64,000 bases of DNA from the NCBI GenBank assembly GCA_963682055.1, contig OY821741.1:26792711-26856710 (forward strand). The letters are read 5' to 3'. Of the stretch, positions 43,587 to 57,800 are shown piece after piece (within the stretch, counting starts at the first letter, position 1; each line of letters begins with the position of its first letter). Below the pieces are notes generated by a model. It was not told the origin of the DNA. It saw nothing but the letters and a program-made list of their open reading frames with translations, and did no database searches. The DNA is from Primula veris (lineage: Eukaryota > Streptophyta > Magnoliopsida > Ericales > Primulaceae). Position numbers and translations under genes: made by a program.

Positions 43587-46500
43587 ATATTTATGCACTT
43601 TAATATTAATTATATGTTTTTTTTTAGATAATTGGTATTTATTTGTATTTCTTAGGTAAATGCGACGATTTCAAGAAAATACTATACCCGGACAAATTAC
43701 ATTAGACATAGTGGACAAGAGTTAAAAAAGAAGACCAAGAAACCTCAAGTTCAGCCCAAAAGAGTATTACATGAAGTCGTTATTTTTAATATAATAGTTG
43801 GTTTTAAGACTCTTTACTAAGTTATATAGTCAACTTAATCTGTTTAGGAGTAGCTTAAAGGTAAAACTTATTTCTCTAGTTGCGTATTGAAAAGACGTGA
43901 AAACGACTTCTAAAATATCACAATTCACAATCGTATTTATTTTTCTGTTAAAAAGCTCACAATCATTAAAACATTTTGCTTAAGTTTATAATGATCAGTC
44001 GCATAACCTAAGCCACTGACCTGACAAACCAGACGCTAAACCCCGTCTTAGTAGTAATCGCAAAAATCACCTAAAAGAACATTTCTAGCAAAAAACAGGT
44101 TTCCTCGCATTTGATTGAGCATTTTATCAATTTAGTTACTGCATCTGCCCTCGTGCTTCTGCAATGCCCTTTTACGTAGAAAAAAACGTACGATGGGCAG
44201 TCACCATTTCTTCAGTTCTATATCAGAATTTCTCACTCTCTTTCTAGAAATTTTAGCCATTATAGGTTTTAGTATTATTTAGTCATTTAGGTTTAGTTCT
44301 AAAGAGGAAAGCTTTTGATGTTGAAATGTCCGATTGCGCGAGAAATTGCCACTTTCGTTTTCCGCATTGATTAAAGTTGTTGTATCTTGGGAGATCGCCT
44401 GGCAAGAAACCTAAAAGTATGGTAGGCGGCGAATATAAGATCGTAATTAGCAGGGATTACCTAACAATCGACTCGACTATTCTACTTTGTTTCTACATAG
44501 AATATGTTCATGAGATAGTTAAGGTACATATTTTCTAACACGCTCTTTTATTTTATATTATATATATAGAATAGCATGTGTAAGATTAATTTATATTAAT
44601 TGTAGATATTGCATGTGTAGATATTTAACTAATAGCATAATAATTGAAGTATTTTTTAGTATATAATTTTATCGTTATATTGTCGGTTTAGTTCTAGGAT
44701 ATAGCTCGTACCGGATTAGATGAAATCCAACAGATTCTACGGTGACACCAGAGGATCAGTATCACCAAGGTAAAGTTCATGTGAACTTCTGCAACTCCGA
44801 ATGATAGCCCAAATGATGGTGGTTCTACGGCGATGCCAAAGGGTTCAAATCACCAAATATGAACCTTCTCTCCAAACTAAAGGGGCTGATCTTGACCTAT
44901 AGCACATGTATTCCGAAAAAATATTTTTCCTGAGTATGCATACGACATGTACTATGCCATTTGAATTACCGCAGACTTTGACCAATCCGGTAACGCTTGA
45001 GTACTGCTACAAATATTAAAATATTTATTTATTCAGAAATATGAAATAAAACTTAAATTTAATAAATAGGAGAAGATAAATTCAACGTAATCTAGTTATA
45101 CATAATGGCTTTTGATGATGTTGTAATTTTTCTTTAGCGATGAAATATTGATTATAATGTATGAATTTAACTTTCATTTTATTAATAATAAAGGTTCATA
45201 AATTTAGATAATTTAATATTATGTATCTAAAAATATACTCACTCCGGTCCTTTTAAAGTGTCCTCCTTATACATTCGTTTCACAATATATGTCCACTTTC
45301 CATTAATAGAAAGTTTTGTTATGCATTTTTACATATTTGTCATTTAACATTAACTTGAATAAAAAATGTATAAAAAAAAAAAGGTGCAAAAATTTGGAAA
45401 TAAGGTGTAAAAGTAGAGTAACGATGATGTCTTATTAAATTGGATGAGTTCATGTAATAGACTTACAAGGGGGTGAAATTTGAGATATAAACTACAAATA
45501 TTGTACTTGTAAATAACATAATTAAAGTTAATACGACTAATTATGCATAACTTATTTCCTAAATATTGCGGCGGTTGTAGCCAATGAATAATAAGTATAC
45601 CAAGTTTAATTTAATCTTTATTTACTTATATGTTATTTATTTATTTCCAGATTATAGAAAGTATAATAGAATAACTTTGTTAATTTTTAATTATTAAATT
45701 GAGAAAGTACACATTTATTATTTCTTATATCACAATATGAAATAGTAAACACTTATTGAGATATAAAGTAAGTATTAAATACGTAGCAACCAATCCTTTT
45801 TTTTTTAAAATCCCGTATCACCGTTACCCATTACAAAATAAATGTTGATTTAGTGAGTATCAAAAGCTATCACAGATCTGTCATTCTTTTAAGAAACTAT
45901 TACAAATCTGTCACTATTTAAAAAAACTAGCACAATAAGCTCGTAACAACAAAAATGTCACACTTTATGTCACATTTTATTTTATTTTATTTTATTTAAA
46001 TGTACAACCATTAGACATGGTTAAAGAAGTACTCACATGCAGCAGCACACAGTACATAAAATTCTAGACTTCACATAAAAAAAAAATACTCAAACAAAAA
46101 AGATTAAACAAATTTCCGAATTAAGTAAAATAACCCACTAGTTCAAAAGTAAAAGTGTTGAATGCTGATGCCCAGTTGTGTTTCACGGGCAGTTCAAAGT
46201 CTTCAATACTTTCATTATTTTATTTGAACAAAAAAAGACTGCCCAACCTGCCCGTGAGAATTACGGGCAGTTCTCTTGTAACACCAAACACATACTTTCT
46301 TCTCTCTATATTTCTTGATTATATCTATCTCTATATTTCTCTCTAAATTTAATCCATAAATAATCTCACTCTTCATAGTGGTTTTCCAGATCTGTTTAGT
46401 TCAGATCTACATCTTCATTTCTGGTATATTTCTTTCTTTTTTTTTTTTTTCTGAAATTTCATCATTTTATCTTGATATGCTTTTAGTTTCACTTAGATCT

Positions 46501-47495
46501 GTTAGTTACTTATTTTTTAGAAAAATAATTTAGATTTTAATAGTACTGCCTGTTATGTATGGTCCACTACTTCATTTTTTTCATACTTTTAAATTGGGTT
46601 TCTTTTATTTTGCTAGGTTTTAGTTAATATTTTGACAATAATTCAATTTTTTTGGACTAACTTTCATTTGCCTGTAAGTTTTTTTTTTTTTTTTTTTTTT
46701 GGACTAATATTTGTTACTTTGTGTGAAATTACTAGAACTTTTAAGTGATAGAACATTTAGTTAAACAGTACTTTGCCAGCTTATGTTATTAAAGTACTTT
46801 CTCTGCAAAAGCAAAATGTAAATTAGTTTTTATAAATTATAGTAATATACAATATACTGTAGTAGTACGACTTTAGCATATAAAAAGCAGTATTTCGTCT
46901 TATTTTCTCTTTTTAGTAAGTAACCACTGCTAAATTCCTTTTTTTTTCTGTTTTAGTTACTGTGTCTACATGCTCTTAAAAATGATATGTTTAAAATTGA
47001 CGGCTAAAGTTCAATTTTTTGGATTTTCTTTTAATTTTTAGAAGTCAAATATATAATATTTGATTGACTAAAATTTGTTACTTTGCCTGAAACTAATAAC
47101 TGGAATTTTTAAGTGATAAACCATTTCTTCAAGTGGTAGTCGGTAGTTGGCTTATTTTATTAAAGGTTGAAACTGGAAAAAGGTACTTTCTCTTGTATTA
47201 AAAATAATAATTTAACGTTGATTTTAAAATATAATATACTGTAGTAGTACGATTTTAGTTACCGTGTCTATGTTCATAAAAGAATAGTTTTATAAATTTG
47301 TGTTTTGTGAATAAAAAAGCAGTATTTCGTCTTCTTTCCTCTTTCAGTACAAATTTGTGGGTCTGTTTTAGTTATTGTGTCTATGTTATTTTTATAAAAT
47401 ACTATGAATTGTTTAGAATTGACGGCTTAGATTGAATGAGATAAAGAAGATCTAACGGTGTATGCAGGTTTGTGGGGGGAGGGGTTAGTTGAAAG
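43587..47495. other. Intergenic DNA and promoter region of the acidic-protein gene
   Basis: No gene before 47496. 44690-44880 holds two related ~36-bp segments (TTCTACGGTGACACC..ATCACCAA and TTCTACGGCGATGCC..ATCACCAA). At about 45238 a sequence like the end of a Stowaway-type MITE (CTCCGGTCCTTTTAAAGTGTCC) appears without a clear partner. 46180-46275 carries three ACGGGCAG words, one inverted. From about 46290 the DNA is CT-rich like a plant leader. A 5' leader intron is plausible, ending in TGTATGCAG at 47467, 28 bp before the ATG. Confidence 0.5.
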
Positions 47496-50400
47496 ATGGA
47501 AATTAACTATGGTTCAGTTAGTTGTGCTGAAGTTTTATCATTAGCTGCTACTGTGGTTAACCACCACATGCTATTGAGTGGTCAAGTGTTAACTGCTGCT
47601 CTACTTTTGGCTTTACTTCACCAAGTAAGTTTTTATTCCTTTAATTATATGTGGTAAATATTATTATTTTGTAAATAATTTGAGATTTGATTATTAAAAA
47701 TCTATGGTTAAAATCTTTTTAAAATTATTTTACTTTTTGTTTTTAACATTGATGTTGACTGATGCTATATTAATATGCTCTAAATATTAAATAAGAGTTG
47801 AACATGTTAGTTTTTTGAAAATTAAATATTTTTTTATTTACTAATCAATGATTCTAGTATTATCTATTACTCTGTTTAGTTTCCAATTTTTGGTATATAA
47901 TTTGAGACTTATTTTCAATTATTCATGTTCAAAATCTTTTTAAATTATTTTACTATTTGTTTTTAATATTGATGTTGACCGATGCTATGTTGATATGCAC
48001 CAAATATTAAATAAGAGTTGAGAATGTGGGTTTTTAAAAATTAAATATGTTTTTTTTATGTATTAATCAATGATTCTAGTATTATTTATTACTCTTGCTT
48101 AGTTTCCAACTTTTGGCGTTTTTTAAAATTTGGTTTTGAAGAGTTTTACAGGTATTGTTGTTTATTTTTTGCTTTAGATTAAAAGTATTTGAGAGGTGTT
48201 GTGTTTGAATGTTTCTATTGTTAAAGTGTAAAATCACATCTAAAAAATAAAAGCGTTTTTAAGTGCGGAAAAAGGCTTTATGGAAAAATCCAAAGTAGAA
48301 TTAGAATAAGTGGTTATAAAAACAAAACAAAAAAATTTGGGGAATAACTTTGCTTTTTGGGATACATGTACGAATATAAATTTGAAACACATAAATATTT
48401 TTATATACACAGAATTAATTTTGTAGAACTTGGATAAATGTATTGAATCATAGTATTCTTCGTAGCTCTACGAAATAATCTTTATAGCTGAGTTGAAGTG
48501 GGGACAAAAAAGACGGATATCATACATGAATTTTATTTAAATAAAGTGTTTTATCATGTGTTTCTTAAAGCTAAGTTAAATATGCAGTTCTTTTAGCTTA
48601 TATATATATCGGTTATGCTAACATGTGCCCCGAATATTATTTCCGCATATTATTTAATGGGAACAAAAAAGACGGATATCGATATCATACATATATATGC
48701 ATTTTGACGTACACTTAATTTGGTAATGACATTTTATATAACAATATTATTTAATGTAACTATGAGTAACAACTATTGTAATATTTATAGAAACATTCCT
48801 AAATAAATATATCATATATTTTTGGACTGGAAAATTACAGATTCTATAATTAGATTATTAAGCTAATCAAAAGTAATTAATTTTGAAATTAATGCTTGCC
48901 TTAAATTAGTAGTGAAAAATTCTTTGCAAATAATAATGTGAAGAATGAGTGATTTGAGTGATACGGGTCAATTATTAATATCTTGCATAATTTCGGTAAT
49001 TTTTGCATATTTTGCATAATTTTGTTAACAATATCATCGTACATAAATGAAATTCTTATAAAAAAATTCGATGATGAATTGGGTGATTTATTTGCATAAT
49101 TTAATATTTGATAAATAAATATATAGAGAGAAATTTGGATTTGGTATTTTCAATGTGACGGCAAAATAATTAATGCAAATATAGATATGATCATATAATT
49201 AAGGCACTACATATAACAAGATCTAATATAATTTAGGTTACAACTTACATTAGTTTATTTCCATAATGTAGTTCTACTAATAAATAGAAAGTGAATTATA
49301 GGGTGTCCCAGGGCACATGTTAGATTTTACCTATATTTATATATATACTATTAATTGTGTCCTATGCATTTCGTGTGCGGCGCGTAATGCAATAAAAATA
49401 TAGAAAATAATTATAATTATGATATAAATATGTGGATAATAAAAAAAAAACTTATTTTAAGATTTAAAAGAATGTTTGCATGTTAAAGAGTGATAAATAG
49501 TTTTATTAGTTTTTACTTTTTATATTTTTATGCGAGTATGATATTATTGTAATTAATATAAAGGTGTATATGTATTTTTGAAAAAAAATAGATAAATTGG
49601 ATAATTTTATTTGACTTGTCTTATTATAATAAAATGATACAGAAACTTTCAAAACAATCCATTCATACTCACTTTAACCTAACTGTTGGCTCCCTTTAAT
49701 TATGCTTTTGCGTGTTTTTTTTTTTTTTTTACTTTTTAAAGGTTACTTTCAATTTGCTTATTTCTTAAGTGGAAGCAAAATTACAGTAATGAGATAATAT
49801 TAAATTATAGTGTGCCGCATGTTGTGCGTTGGTGGTTGGAATAAAAATGCAAATCGTGATCTCAAAATAGGACCACTGATGATCTGAAATACGATGCATT
49901 ATTTATTTTGATAAGAGAAGCATGGTTGTAAACATTATTTCACATAATAATTTTCCATCAACCCTACAAATATTATTTCACACAATAATCTTTCAACAAC
50001 CCTACAACACTATGTGAAGGGGAGAATTTAATTTCGAAATAAAATGTATAAATATTTCGTTAACATGTTTCTTTCTACTAATAATCAATCCTTTTCAGGG
50101 TAATCACTTGCTCCCATAACTCAAAACGTATTCCAATCTTTCTCATACCAATTTGAACTTATCATGAAAACATTTCATTATATTTGTTAATTTTGTTATG
50201 AAATGAAAGTATGTTTTGAAAAAATTGACTATTTAAATACTCCAAACAGTATTTCGGTTATGATTTTACTTTTTGAGGGGAGATGCTGAGATAATATTAA
50301 ATTTTTACTTGGGGTGAACCCATGTTGGCATAGTATAATTTTTTTTTGTAAGCAAAGAATAAGTCAAAGAAGGATTTAATAAAGTTAGGTATCGCATTAC

Positions 50401-51641
50401 GTTATCTATGGCCTGCGTGGTACTTTGGAATATTCGTTATTAAGATGCTTCCAATAATAGACAGGGACACGTGTTTAACAAAATGGACACAATTATCAAA
50501 TTTAATATTTTACTAACTAGAAGTAGTTGATAGTTGACACAATAACAAATTACTAGTACTACTACTATTTTTCAGCTTGTAACAAAACTAAATAACAAAT
50601 TAATGGCTTAAGATAAACATGTAGCTTTTTAAGCAACCCTTCTAAATGAAGAAAATATATGAAATAATTATTATTTTAGTGGAAAATGGGAATCAAATTT
50701 CAGAATATTTATAAATTTGCATTTTAGCCTAGTACTCATAACTCTGTAGCAGACTAGTTGGGTCTTGCTTGATATGAAGTTATGGATGATTAGTACTCAT
50801 AACAAAGAGTTGCAAATAGGGCTGACCTGAGATGATGATTAGACATGTGTGTGTGACTCTATTTATCCTAATGGTTGTAGCCGTGATTGTTTTGATATAC
50901 TCCCGTACGATTTAAGTTGTATCTTGAACCCTCCTCCGTTTAGTACGTAGAAGCCTGTCTTTCCTAATATTGGTTTAAAAAAGTTTCCTCTTCTGGCAGC
51001 CATCGTATTATACTTGGTAGCATAAAGTCCTACTTGTTTCTTTTGACGATGTCATTTGTCAATTTTTCACATACACAAACTTACATTCTCACCTTTTCAA
51101 AAAAAAAAAAACTTACATTCTCACTTTTTTCGCTATTGACGCTCAATGCCATGCCTTTTTTTTTTTTTTTTTTTTTCCCGGATGACTATAGGATGTATTT
51201 GGGTCCATAAACCTTGTGCCTAGAATTATGGGCGACTCTCATACCCAGTGCCACTCAAAGCCTCTAGACGCTGATGGGAGTGACGACGATGATGGAGATG
51301 GGGTCGAAGATGAAGAGGATGATGATGGTGGTTACGAAGACGAAGGGGAAGGGAAAGAGGAAAATGGAAACCCTATCAACAACAAGAACCAGTCTGAGAA
51401 AAGCGGTCCTGGAGGAGCCGATGAGAACGGTGATGATGAGGATGATGATGGTGAAGCCGAAGATGGCCACGATGATGACGATGATGACGATGATGATAAC
51501 GATGACGACGACGATGATAATGATGACGATGATGACGGTGATGGTGGGGAGGAAGAGGTGGTTGAGGAAGAAGACGAAGAGGAAGAGCCCGAGGATGAGG
51601 AAGAAGAGGAGCTTCAACCCCCAAAGAAGAGGAAGAAGTGA
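47496..51641 (+). CDS. Acidic nuclear protein, two coding exons
   Basis: Exon 1 is 47496-47624 (43 codons; includes SLAATVVNHHMLLSGQVLTA and a Leu-rich helix). It ends CAA/GTAAGT. Exon 2 is 51192-51641, entered in the same phase after TGACTATAG; it begins DVFGSINLVPRIM and ends TGA. Total 192 residues. The C-terminal two thirds are runs of Asp and Glu, closing with PPKKRKK, a likely nuclear localisation signal. I recall plant proteins of this layout annotated only by their acidity, sometimes under misleading names such as spermine-binding or VHS3-like; their function is unknown to me. Histone or basic-protein binding is a guess from composition. The 3567-bp intron contains a tandem duplication. 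Splice sites are predicted by eye. Confidence 0.75.
47690..48120 (+). repeat. Tandem duplication (~230 bp) inside the intron
   Basis: Two copies of a block with AATCTTTTTAAA.TTATTTTAC, TTGATGTTGAC.GATGCTAT, AAATATTAAATAAGAGTTGA and TAATCAATGATTCTAGTATTAT, starting at about 47700 and about 47930. A third, more diverged relative lies at about 24120-24310, 23 kb away. Confidence 0.75.
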
Positions 51642-54161
51642 ATTAAAACCGCTATTGTCTGCACGAAATTAATCTGTCCGATTTTCCTTTGTTGTTTACT
51701 AAGCTTATGAGGCATAGCTTAGATCTATTTTCTTAGAACTACCAGCTTATGATAATGGCCGAGGCTAAGACAAGGAGAGAACCTTTGATGTCATAAAATT
51801 TACATATATGTTTCATGCTTAATTTAAATATACTGCATGTTTAAGTCCAATAGTATGTTCTTTGATGCCATTGCTTGTTTAATTCCGGTAGCAGTTCTAT
51901 GGTCGGGTTTTGCAATTCTATGGTTTTAGCAAATCGGTTTTTGGGTGCGGTTATTTTTGACACAATCCATGCAATAATGTAACTTACCATTTCTCGTTAA
52001 TATGGAGGTTGCAATATTTTATTATGAGTTTGAATAAATAGAGAAACAAACCCTTTGTTTTTAATTTCTTTTCTCCTCCCTAAACGTGCATCTTTGTACT
52101 CTTACGAAGTTTGTAAATTGCAAAGGAGTATCAATTGCTAACACATACAAATATGGACAGATTATTATTATTTTCCCAATGGGCAAGCGACACATTTGAA
52201 TTTTCCATACGATTTGATGGCTTTGTGACAGATTATAGTTTCCCTAATTTGAACTTTTATTTGTAGGGTTCAGAACATTTGCCACTTTTAACTTAATTAC
52301 ATTATGATCACTACTTCTCAAAAAAAATCCCAACCAGGAGCAAACTGATTGGATTCCTACAAGTCACTTCATCAATTGTAAATAAAACATTGTATAAAGT
52401 TTAAGGGAATGCCAGTTTTGTTTGGGTCTGGTACTTAACAATTTTAGTCAAACCAACTGTTTGTGATAGTGAATGTGCATAACTCATCTACTCCCTCAAT
52501 GTTACAAAAGTGTTTTTTTTATTCTATTTTGGTAAAATGCCCATTTAAAGTGTAAGAGACCAAAATGGAATGTAAATTGAAACGGAGATAATAGTTATAC
52601 AAGACAACTATAGATTGAAATCATTCACAAAATTCCATTAGGAGCGCAAAGCATTTACATCAACCTAGAAAACTTCAAATACAATTTTTTCATGTTTACG
52701 TCCATAAATCCAACCTGCCAGGATCCTCTTTGAACGAATTCTAGTGTTCCGCAAACTGTTATTTAGTGTGCGACAACAGCTCTTATACCCGGAAGTTGAG
52801 AGTTAAAAATTCTTCAACCACAGTTAACGAAATAGGATGTAATCAATGATTTTGAAATAATGTACCTCCTCTACATAATGTTTTGCTTTAAGAGCATTCA
52901 TTTATCTACTCTTTGCCCATTTTTGCACCAAACAATAAAGGTACTAATACTATCTCACGATGTATCACTCTAACAGAAAACATGCTATAATCACAAGGTT
53001 TCATCGGCTAAATAAACGAAACGAGAACAAAGCAAGTACCAATGCCATTTAATATGGACTTGGAAGCAACCAGGAAGTTAAGTTGAAAGTGTTCTCTATG
53101 AGTTAAGTTGAGACGATAATAGAGATGCATTCCCAGGATAAATTATCCCTCTCATCGTATCCAAGTGATACCATGCTGTAGCCGAGCCAATTGCTTATGA
53201 ACCAATACTTAAGCTGTAGATAGAAAGATATGATTACATAACAGCACCCAAACTCTAATTTTTGGGAGCGATATCTAGAAGATTCATCCTACCAAACTCC
53301 TCATGTATCCCCAGATTTTATTGAACCTTTTAAAATTTTGATTCACTGATCTTTTTGAGGGACCTTTCCGCCTCCCGAAAAGCAGGGACGGAAGTGTTCG
53401 TTTTTACTGTATTGAAAATCAATAAACAAAAGAACAAAGGCTAAAAGGAAATAAACAATTTTATTTCACTGAAAGGAATATGACTCGATTACAAATTCCG
53501 ACTCGTACAGAATATAAATTGCAATAATTAAAATTACAGACAGATTTAATATATATTATTAAACTGCTGGACTAAATACTTTTGCACCAACTTTAAAACC
53601 AATTTACATTCACACCGACTCATCGTTTATGTCAAGTGTATATACCGTTACGAATCTTGTCGCACAACTTTTTCAAATAAATTGAGAACGGTATAAAATC
53701 TAGTGCTAAGCACTTATTATTTTGGCTTAAAAATCGGTCATTGACCACTTTTGGAACAACTATGTAAAACCATGTTTTCTAACAGAAAGTCGGTATTGTT
53801 TTTCGAGGTTGCAAGAATATAAAGACATAGGTATCAATATATTGTTAAAAACTTAACATTGCATAAACAGCAAAATATGCATATTCTTGAAATATTATGA
53901 ACTTTAAATTTCGAAAAAAATTAAATCCAAAAATTGCAAGAAATCAAACGTTAGAAATATCATGTATCAGAAAGTTTTACGCTTTGCCCATTTTTTAAAA
54001 ACAAAATAAGAAGAAAAATGAAATTACTTTAAAGCAACTCAAAAAAAAAATTCAACTGAATAGAGAATCAACACAAAATGAAATAAAAGTACATAAATTA
54101 CAAAACAATACGTCGATAGAATCACTTCAATGGAATGAAAACTCAATGCAGTTATAAATAT
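51642..54161. other. Intergenic DNA between the acidic-protein gene and the Tat element
   Basis: No gene seen. It begins with the 3' untranslated region of the acidic-protein gene. The rest is AT-rich, with short poly(A) and poly(T) runs and one small MITE candidate at 52487-52594. Confidence 0.6.
52487..52594. mobile_element. Small Stowaway-like MITE candidate
   Basis: CTACTCCCTCAATGTTACAA at one end pairs imperfectly with the other end, TTGAAACGGAGATAATAG. About 108 bp, AT-rich, possible TA duplications. CTCCCT/ACGGAG ends are typical of Stowaway (Tc1/mariner-like) MITEs. Degenerate. Confidence 0.5.
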
Positions 54162-54730
54162 TGTTGAACCCTAGCTGATAAAACATAAAAATTGGACCCG
54201 AATATATCTATTCGGGTACGAATCGACCCATCCATCATAGAGGGGTATCCAATGCTTGAATGGGTTATCACATGCATTTCTTTGAGAATAAGAGTGGATA
54301 TTACTAAACGCCCAAGCCCACTTAACTAGGAACCCATGTCTGAAAAATCCCATGAGATGGAGACATTTGTCAACATCCTAGGAGGCATAATTGCCTATAA
54401 ATAGCCAAGTATCCCCCCCTAAGAAAGGGATCAGAAAACATATCTCAAAAATTTAGAGAGAAGGAGAGAAAAGATAAAAACTTGTCAGAACGTATCACAT
54501 CAATAGCCTAACCGAGCAAGGCAGAGAATCGAGCACCGAAGAGAAGAGAAAGATCACGTTCAGGATCAAACAGCGAATCCGAGCATAAATATAGTAATAG
54601 AATTGTAGTCCGAACAATGGCAATTGCCGAATTTGAATAAAGATCAAGAAGTGTTCATCGTTTATTGTCAATTCATTATATATCATTGTTGAAAAGCCTA
54701 ACGCCACCGACCAAAGTTATGGCTTTGTCA
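54162..54730 (+). repeat. 5' LTR of the Tat element
   Basis: TGTTGAACCC at the start, ..GCTTTGTCA at the end, two bases before the primer site; 569 bp. TATA box TATAAATA at 54396-54403 in GCCTATAAATAGCC, giving a transcript start in the AG-rich stretch near 54430. The left boundary is inferred from the TG and the TATA distance, because the partner LTR is outside the window. Confidence 0.7.
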
Positions 54731-54732
54731 AA

Positions 54733-54749
54733 TGGCGCCGTCTCCGGGA
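54733..54749 (+). other. Primer binding site of the Tat element
   Basis: TGGCGCCGTCTCCGGGA, two bases after the LTR. TGGCGCCG..GCCGGGGA-type sites are usual in Tat/Ogre elements and correspond to an elongator tRNA (Arg or similar), unlike the Met site of the Copia elements. Confidence 0.85.
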
Positions 54750-54810
54750 ATCATCTAGTTCCCAACTAGCTTCGAAATCGAACACCAACGTTCTACCAGA
54801 CGAGCAACAA

Positions 54811-57800
54811 ATGGCAAACACCAACGAAGAAACTCGCCCAGAGGAAGTAGGCACATTGACAAACCAGGAAATCCCAGTCCACAAAGACGTATTAGCGCAT
54901 CTCCTCAACATCAGAGACCGCTACGAAGCGCTTCAGGTTGGATCTCGACCTACCGTCTCTAACGTCCAAACAGAACAACAAACCGACCATCCCCCTTAGG
55001 TCGACGGTTTTGTCGACGAAAACCCTACGGACACGGAGGCAGAACGAGCGCCATCCATGAGTAGGCATGCGGGGACACTCTTGCCAGACAACCGCCATCC
55101 CAATAATGCAGGGCCAAGGTCAAAGGCCCCTCAGCCAGTAGCCTCGGTCAACTCCAGTCCCCAACGGGTTCGTTTTCAAACGAACGAAGCCCACCGGTAT
55201 GGCATGCCCGACGACCCCGTACTAGAACAGGTAGTCCCATATCCAACCCTCCCACTGCGGATAATTACACCGTACACGGTGGAACTACAAACCCCTGTTC
55301 GCCAAGATAGGACTACGGCCGCACTGGCACGGGCCGCAGAAAAACGTAATGCCCTGCTACAAGCCCAGCTAGGGGCATGCGTGTCGGCCATGGCAGCGGC
55401 CGGCATCACGATACCGCCCATCCAACCGACCAACACGCAAACTGACTCTCGACGTGAAGCGGAAGATTCTGCTTACCGAGCAGCGATGGCAGCGACGGGC
55501 CGACCTCATGATACGAGGATACCAAGACAAGGAGAACCTGTCCCGAGGGTAAACCCGACGGTCTACGGTCACCAAGGCGCGCCTCCTCTACCTGACCTCA
55601 ACAAAAATCCGAACGACGGGAGGTACGGCGACCACAGGGTCATAGTCGGTTACTATCCACAACACCCCTATGGGGGATACGCCCCACACTACTCGGCACC
55701 GGATGAAGCGTTCCAACAGGCTTGGGACGTATGCCAAGAGACTCCATGTACCGATCAGATAACTCGGTACCACAATCCAGTGGGGTTTGTCATTCCCGAA
55801 TTCAGACTATATGATGGAAGGAGCTGCCCCATCGATCACCTCCGACATTACAAAACAAGGATGGAGTTGTGGAGTGACGACAGTGCACTGATGTGCAAAT
55901 TTTTTAAGAACAGCTTGGGTTAGGAGGCGTCGTCGTGGTATCATAATCTACCACGGGGATCCATACGAAGCTGGGCTGAGCTCCTCCGTGCATATTCCAC
56001 CCGATACGCCGCTCATAGGAAGAAGAAGGTTAACATTGAAACCCTTCTAAAAATGGCTATGTTGCCCAATGAGAGGCTCCAGGACTACTGCATACGCTTC
56101 ATCGACGTGGCGAACCAGATCCCGCAGTACGCCAATAACATAGCCATCCAGAACTTCATCAACTCTATCCCCAGCGGCTATTGGGCGAGAAGGAAGTTCA
56201 TCGGCAAGAATTTTCCGATCACTGACGCCCTTCTGGCCTATTGCACCCACCTTACCGATAAGAATGAAGAGATGCGAGTCCTCAACCGGGCTCCATCAAG
56301 AAGAGAGACGGTCCGGGAAGCGCAGGTGGACCGCAAGAGAGCCAAGAACAATCATGGGGAACCAGTCCCCCAATCCAAACGGGACAAGGGTCCCGAGGTT
56401 CAGCGAAGGGAATACAGACCCATAGAGCCCGAGCCCAAGCCGCTCCGAATCGCCTATCCAATGCCGCCCAAACCACCTCAGCAAGGTCGTGGGCCAGAAA
56501 GGGAACGCCAGAGGCGTTATGAACCGGTCGAGTTGAGGTACACTTTCAACCAGTCTGCCGAAGATATCCTAAATGATATATGCAGAGAAAGCTGGTATTC
56601 CCGACCCGAACCAATCATTTCCCCCCCTGATTCCAGAGACACCAAGCTCTTCTGCGTCTATCATGAGGATCACGACCATCTCACCGAGCATTGCCGAAAC
56701 CTGCGGTGGAAGATGAACGCGTGGGGAGACGCGGGATTCCTCAACAAATTCATCAAAGGCGCTAGGGACAAAGGCAAGCAGCTAGTCATCGAGGGAACGG
56801 ACAACCGACAAGGCAAGACGATCAACGTTGTCCACTTGTCAAGGCCCAAGAGCACCGGGTGGGATCGATCCCAACAAAGGCAGTTGGCCCACTTTGGGCA
56901 AGTAGCTAAAGCTTCGCAGGCGTCGACCTCAAAGCGGCAATGCATGCCGCAGCGACACCCGCCCATTTCTTTCTCAGATCTTGATGAAGAAGGGGTGATA
57001 TACCCTCACGGGGACGCCATTAACCTACGCGTCCAGATCGGCATAGACACCGTCAGCAGAGTGCTTGTCGACCAATGAGCCTCTTGTGATATCATGTACA
57101 AAGAGCTCTTTGACAAGATGGAGCTCAAATTGCAAGATCTACAGCCCACTGACGTCACCCTGATCGGGTTCATCTCTGAGACGACTAAGCCGTTGGGAAA
57201 GATCGTCCTAAATGTTACCACGGGATCCGTATCTGCCCCCGTGGAATTCTTGGTGGTCAACGATAATTCCGGCCACAATGCGATCTTGGGCCGACCGTGG
57301 CTTCATGCTATGCGGGCGATACCTTCCACGTATCACCAGAAGGTGAAATACCCTAATGCCAAGGGGGAGATCGAGACAGCCCGAGGATGTCAGGAGGATT
57401 CAAGACGCTGTGAAGACATCACCGATACGTTGAAGAGACAACTTGTAGTTGTCGAACAGCCCACAAGCGCAGGGAAGCTGATCGACCAAATAGCACGAAC
57501 TGAGAGGGTTGTTGAAGAGCAAGTCGGAGAAACACTCCGGAAGGTGTATATCCCGGATACTGATGAGGAGCATTACTTCCACATCAGAGATAGCCTTCCT
57601 AAGGAGAAATCCAAGGAGATAGAAGCATTCCTCTTCAGCAACATCGATAAGTTCGCTTGGAGCCCCAAAGACATGCCCGGTCTAGATCCGAAAACAGCAT
57701 GCCACCACCTCAGCGTAAATGCCGAGTACAAGCCCATAGCTCAAAGGAGCCGGAAGGTGTCCGTCCAGCACAGAGCGGCTATAATTGCTGAAGTCCGAAA

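Noticed and set aside
45236..45470. Complete Stowaway MITE
   Set aside because: One CTCCGGTCC-type end is seen, but no matching inverted end; at most a remnant.
51264..51617. Long minus-strand ORF opposite the Asp/Glu-rich exon
   Set aside because: It is the mirror of a GAT/GAC microsatellite and gives only Ile/Val or His/Arg runs; the plus-strand frame has splice sites and a nuclear signal.
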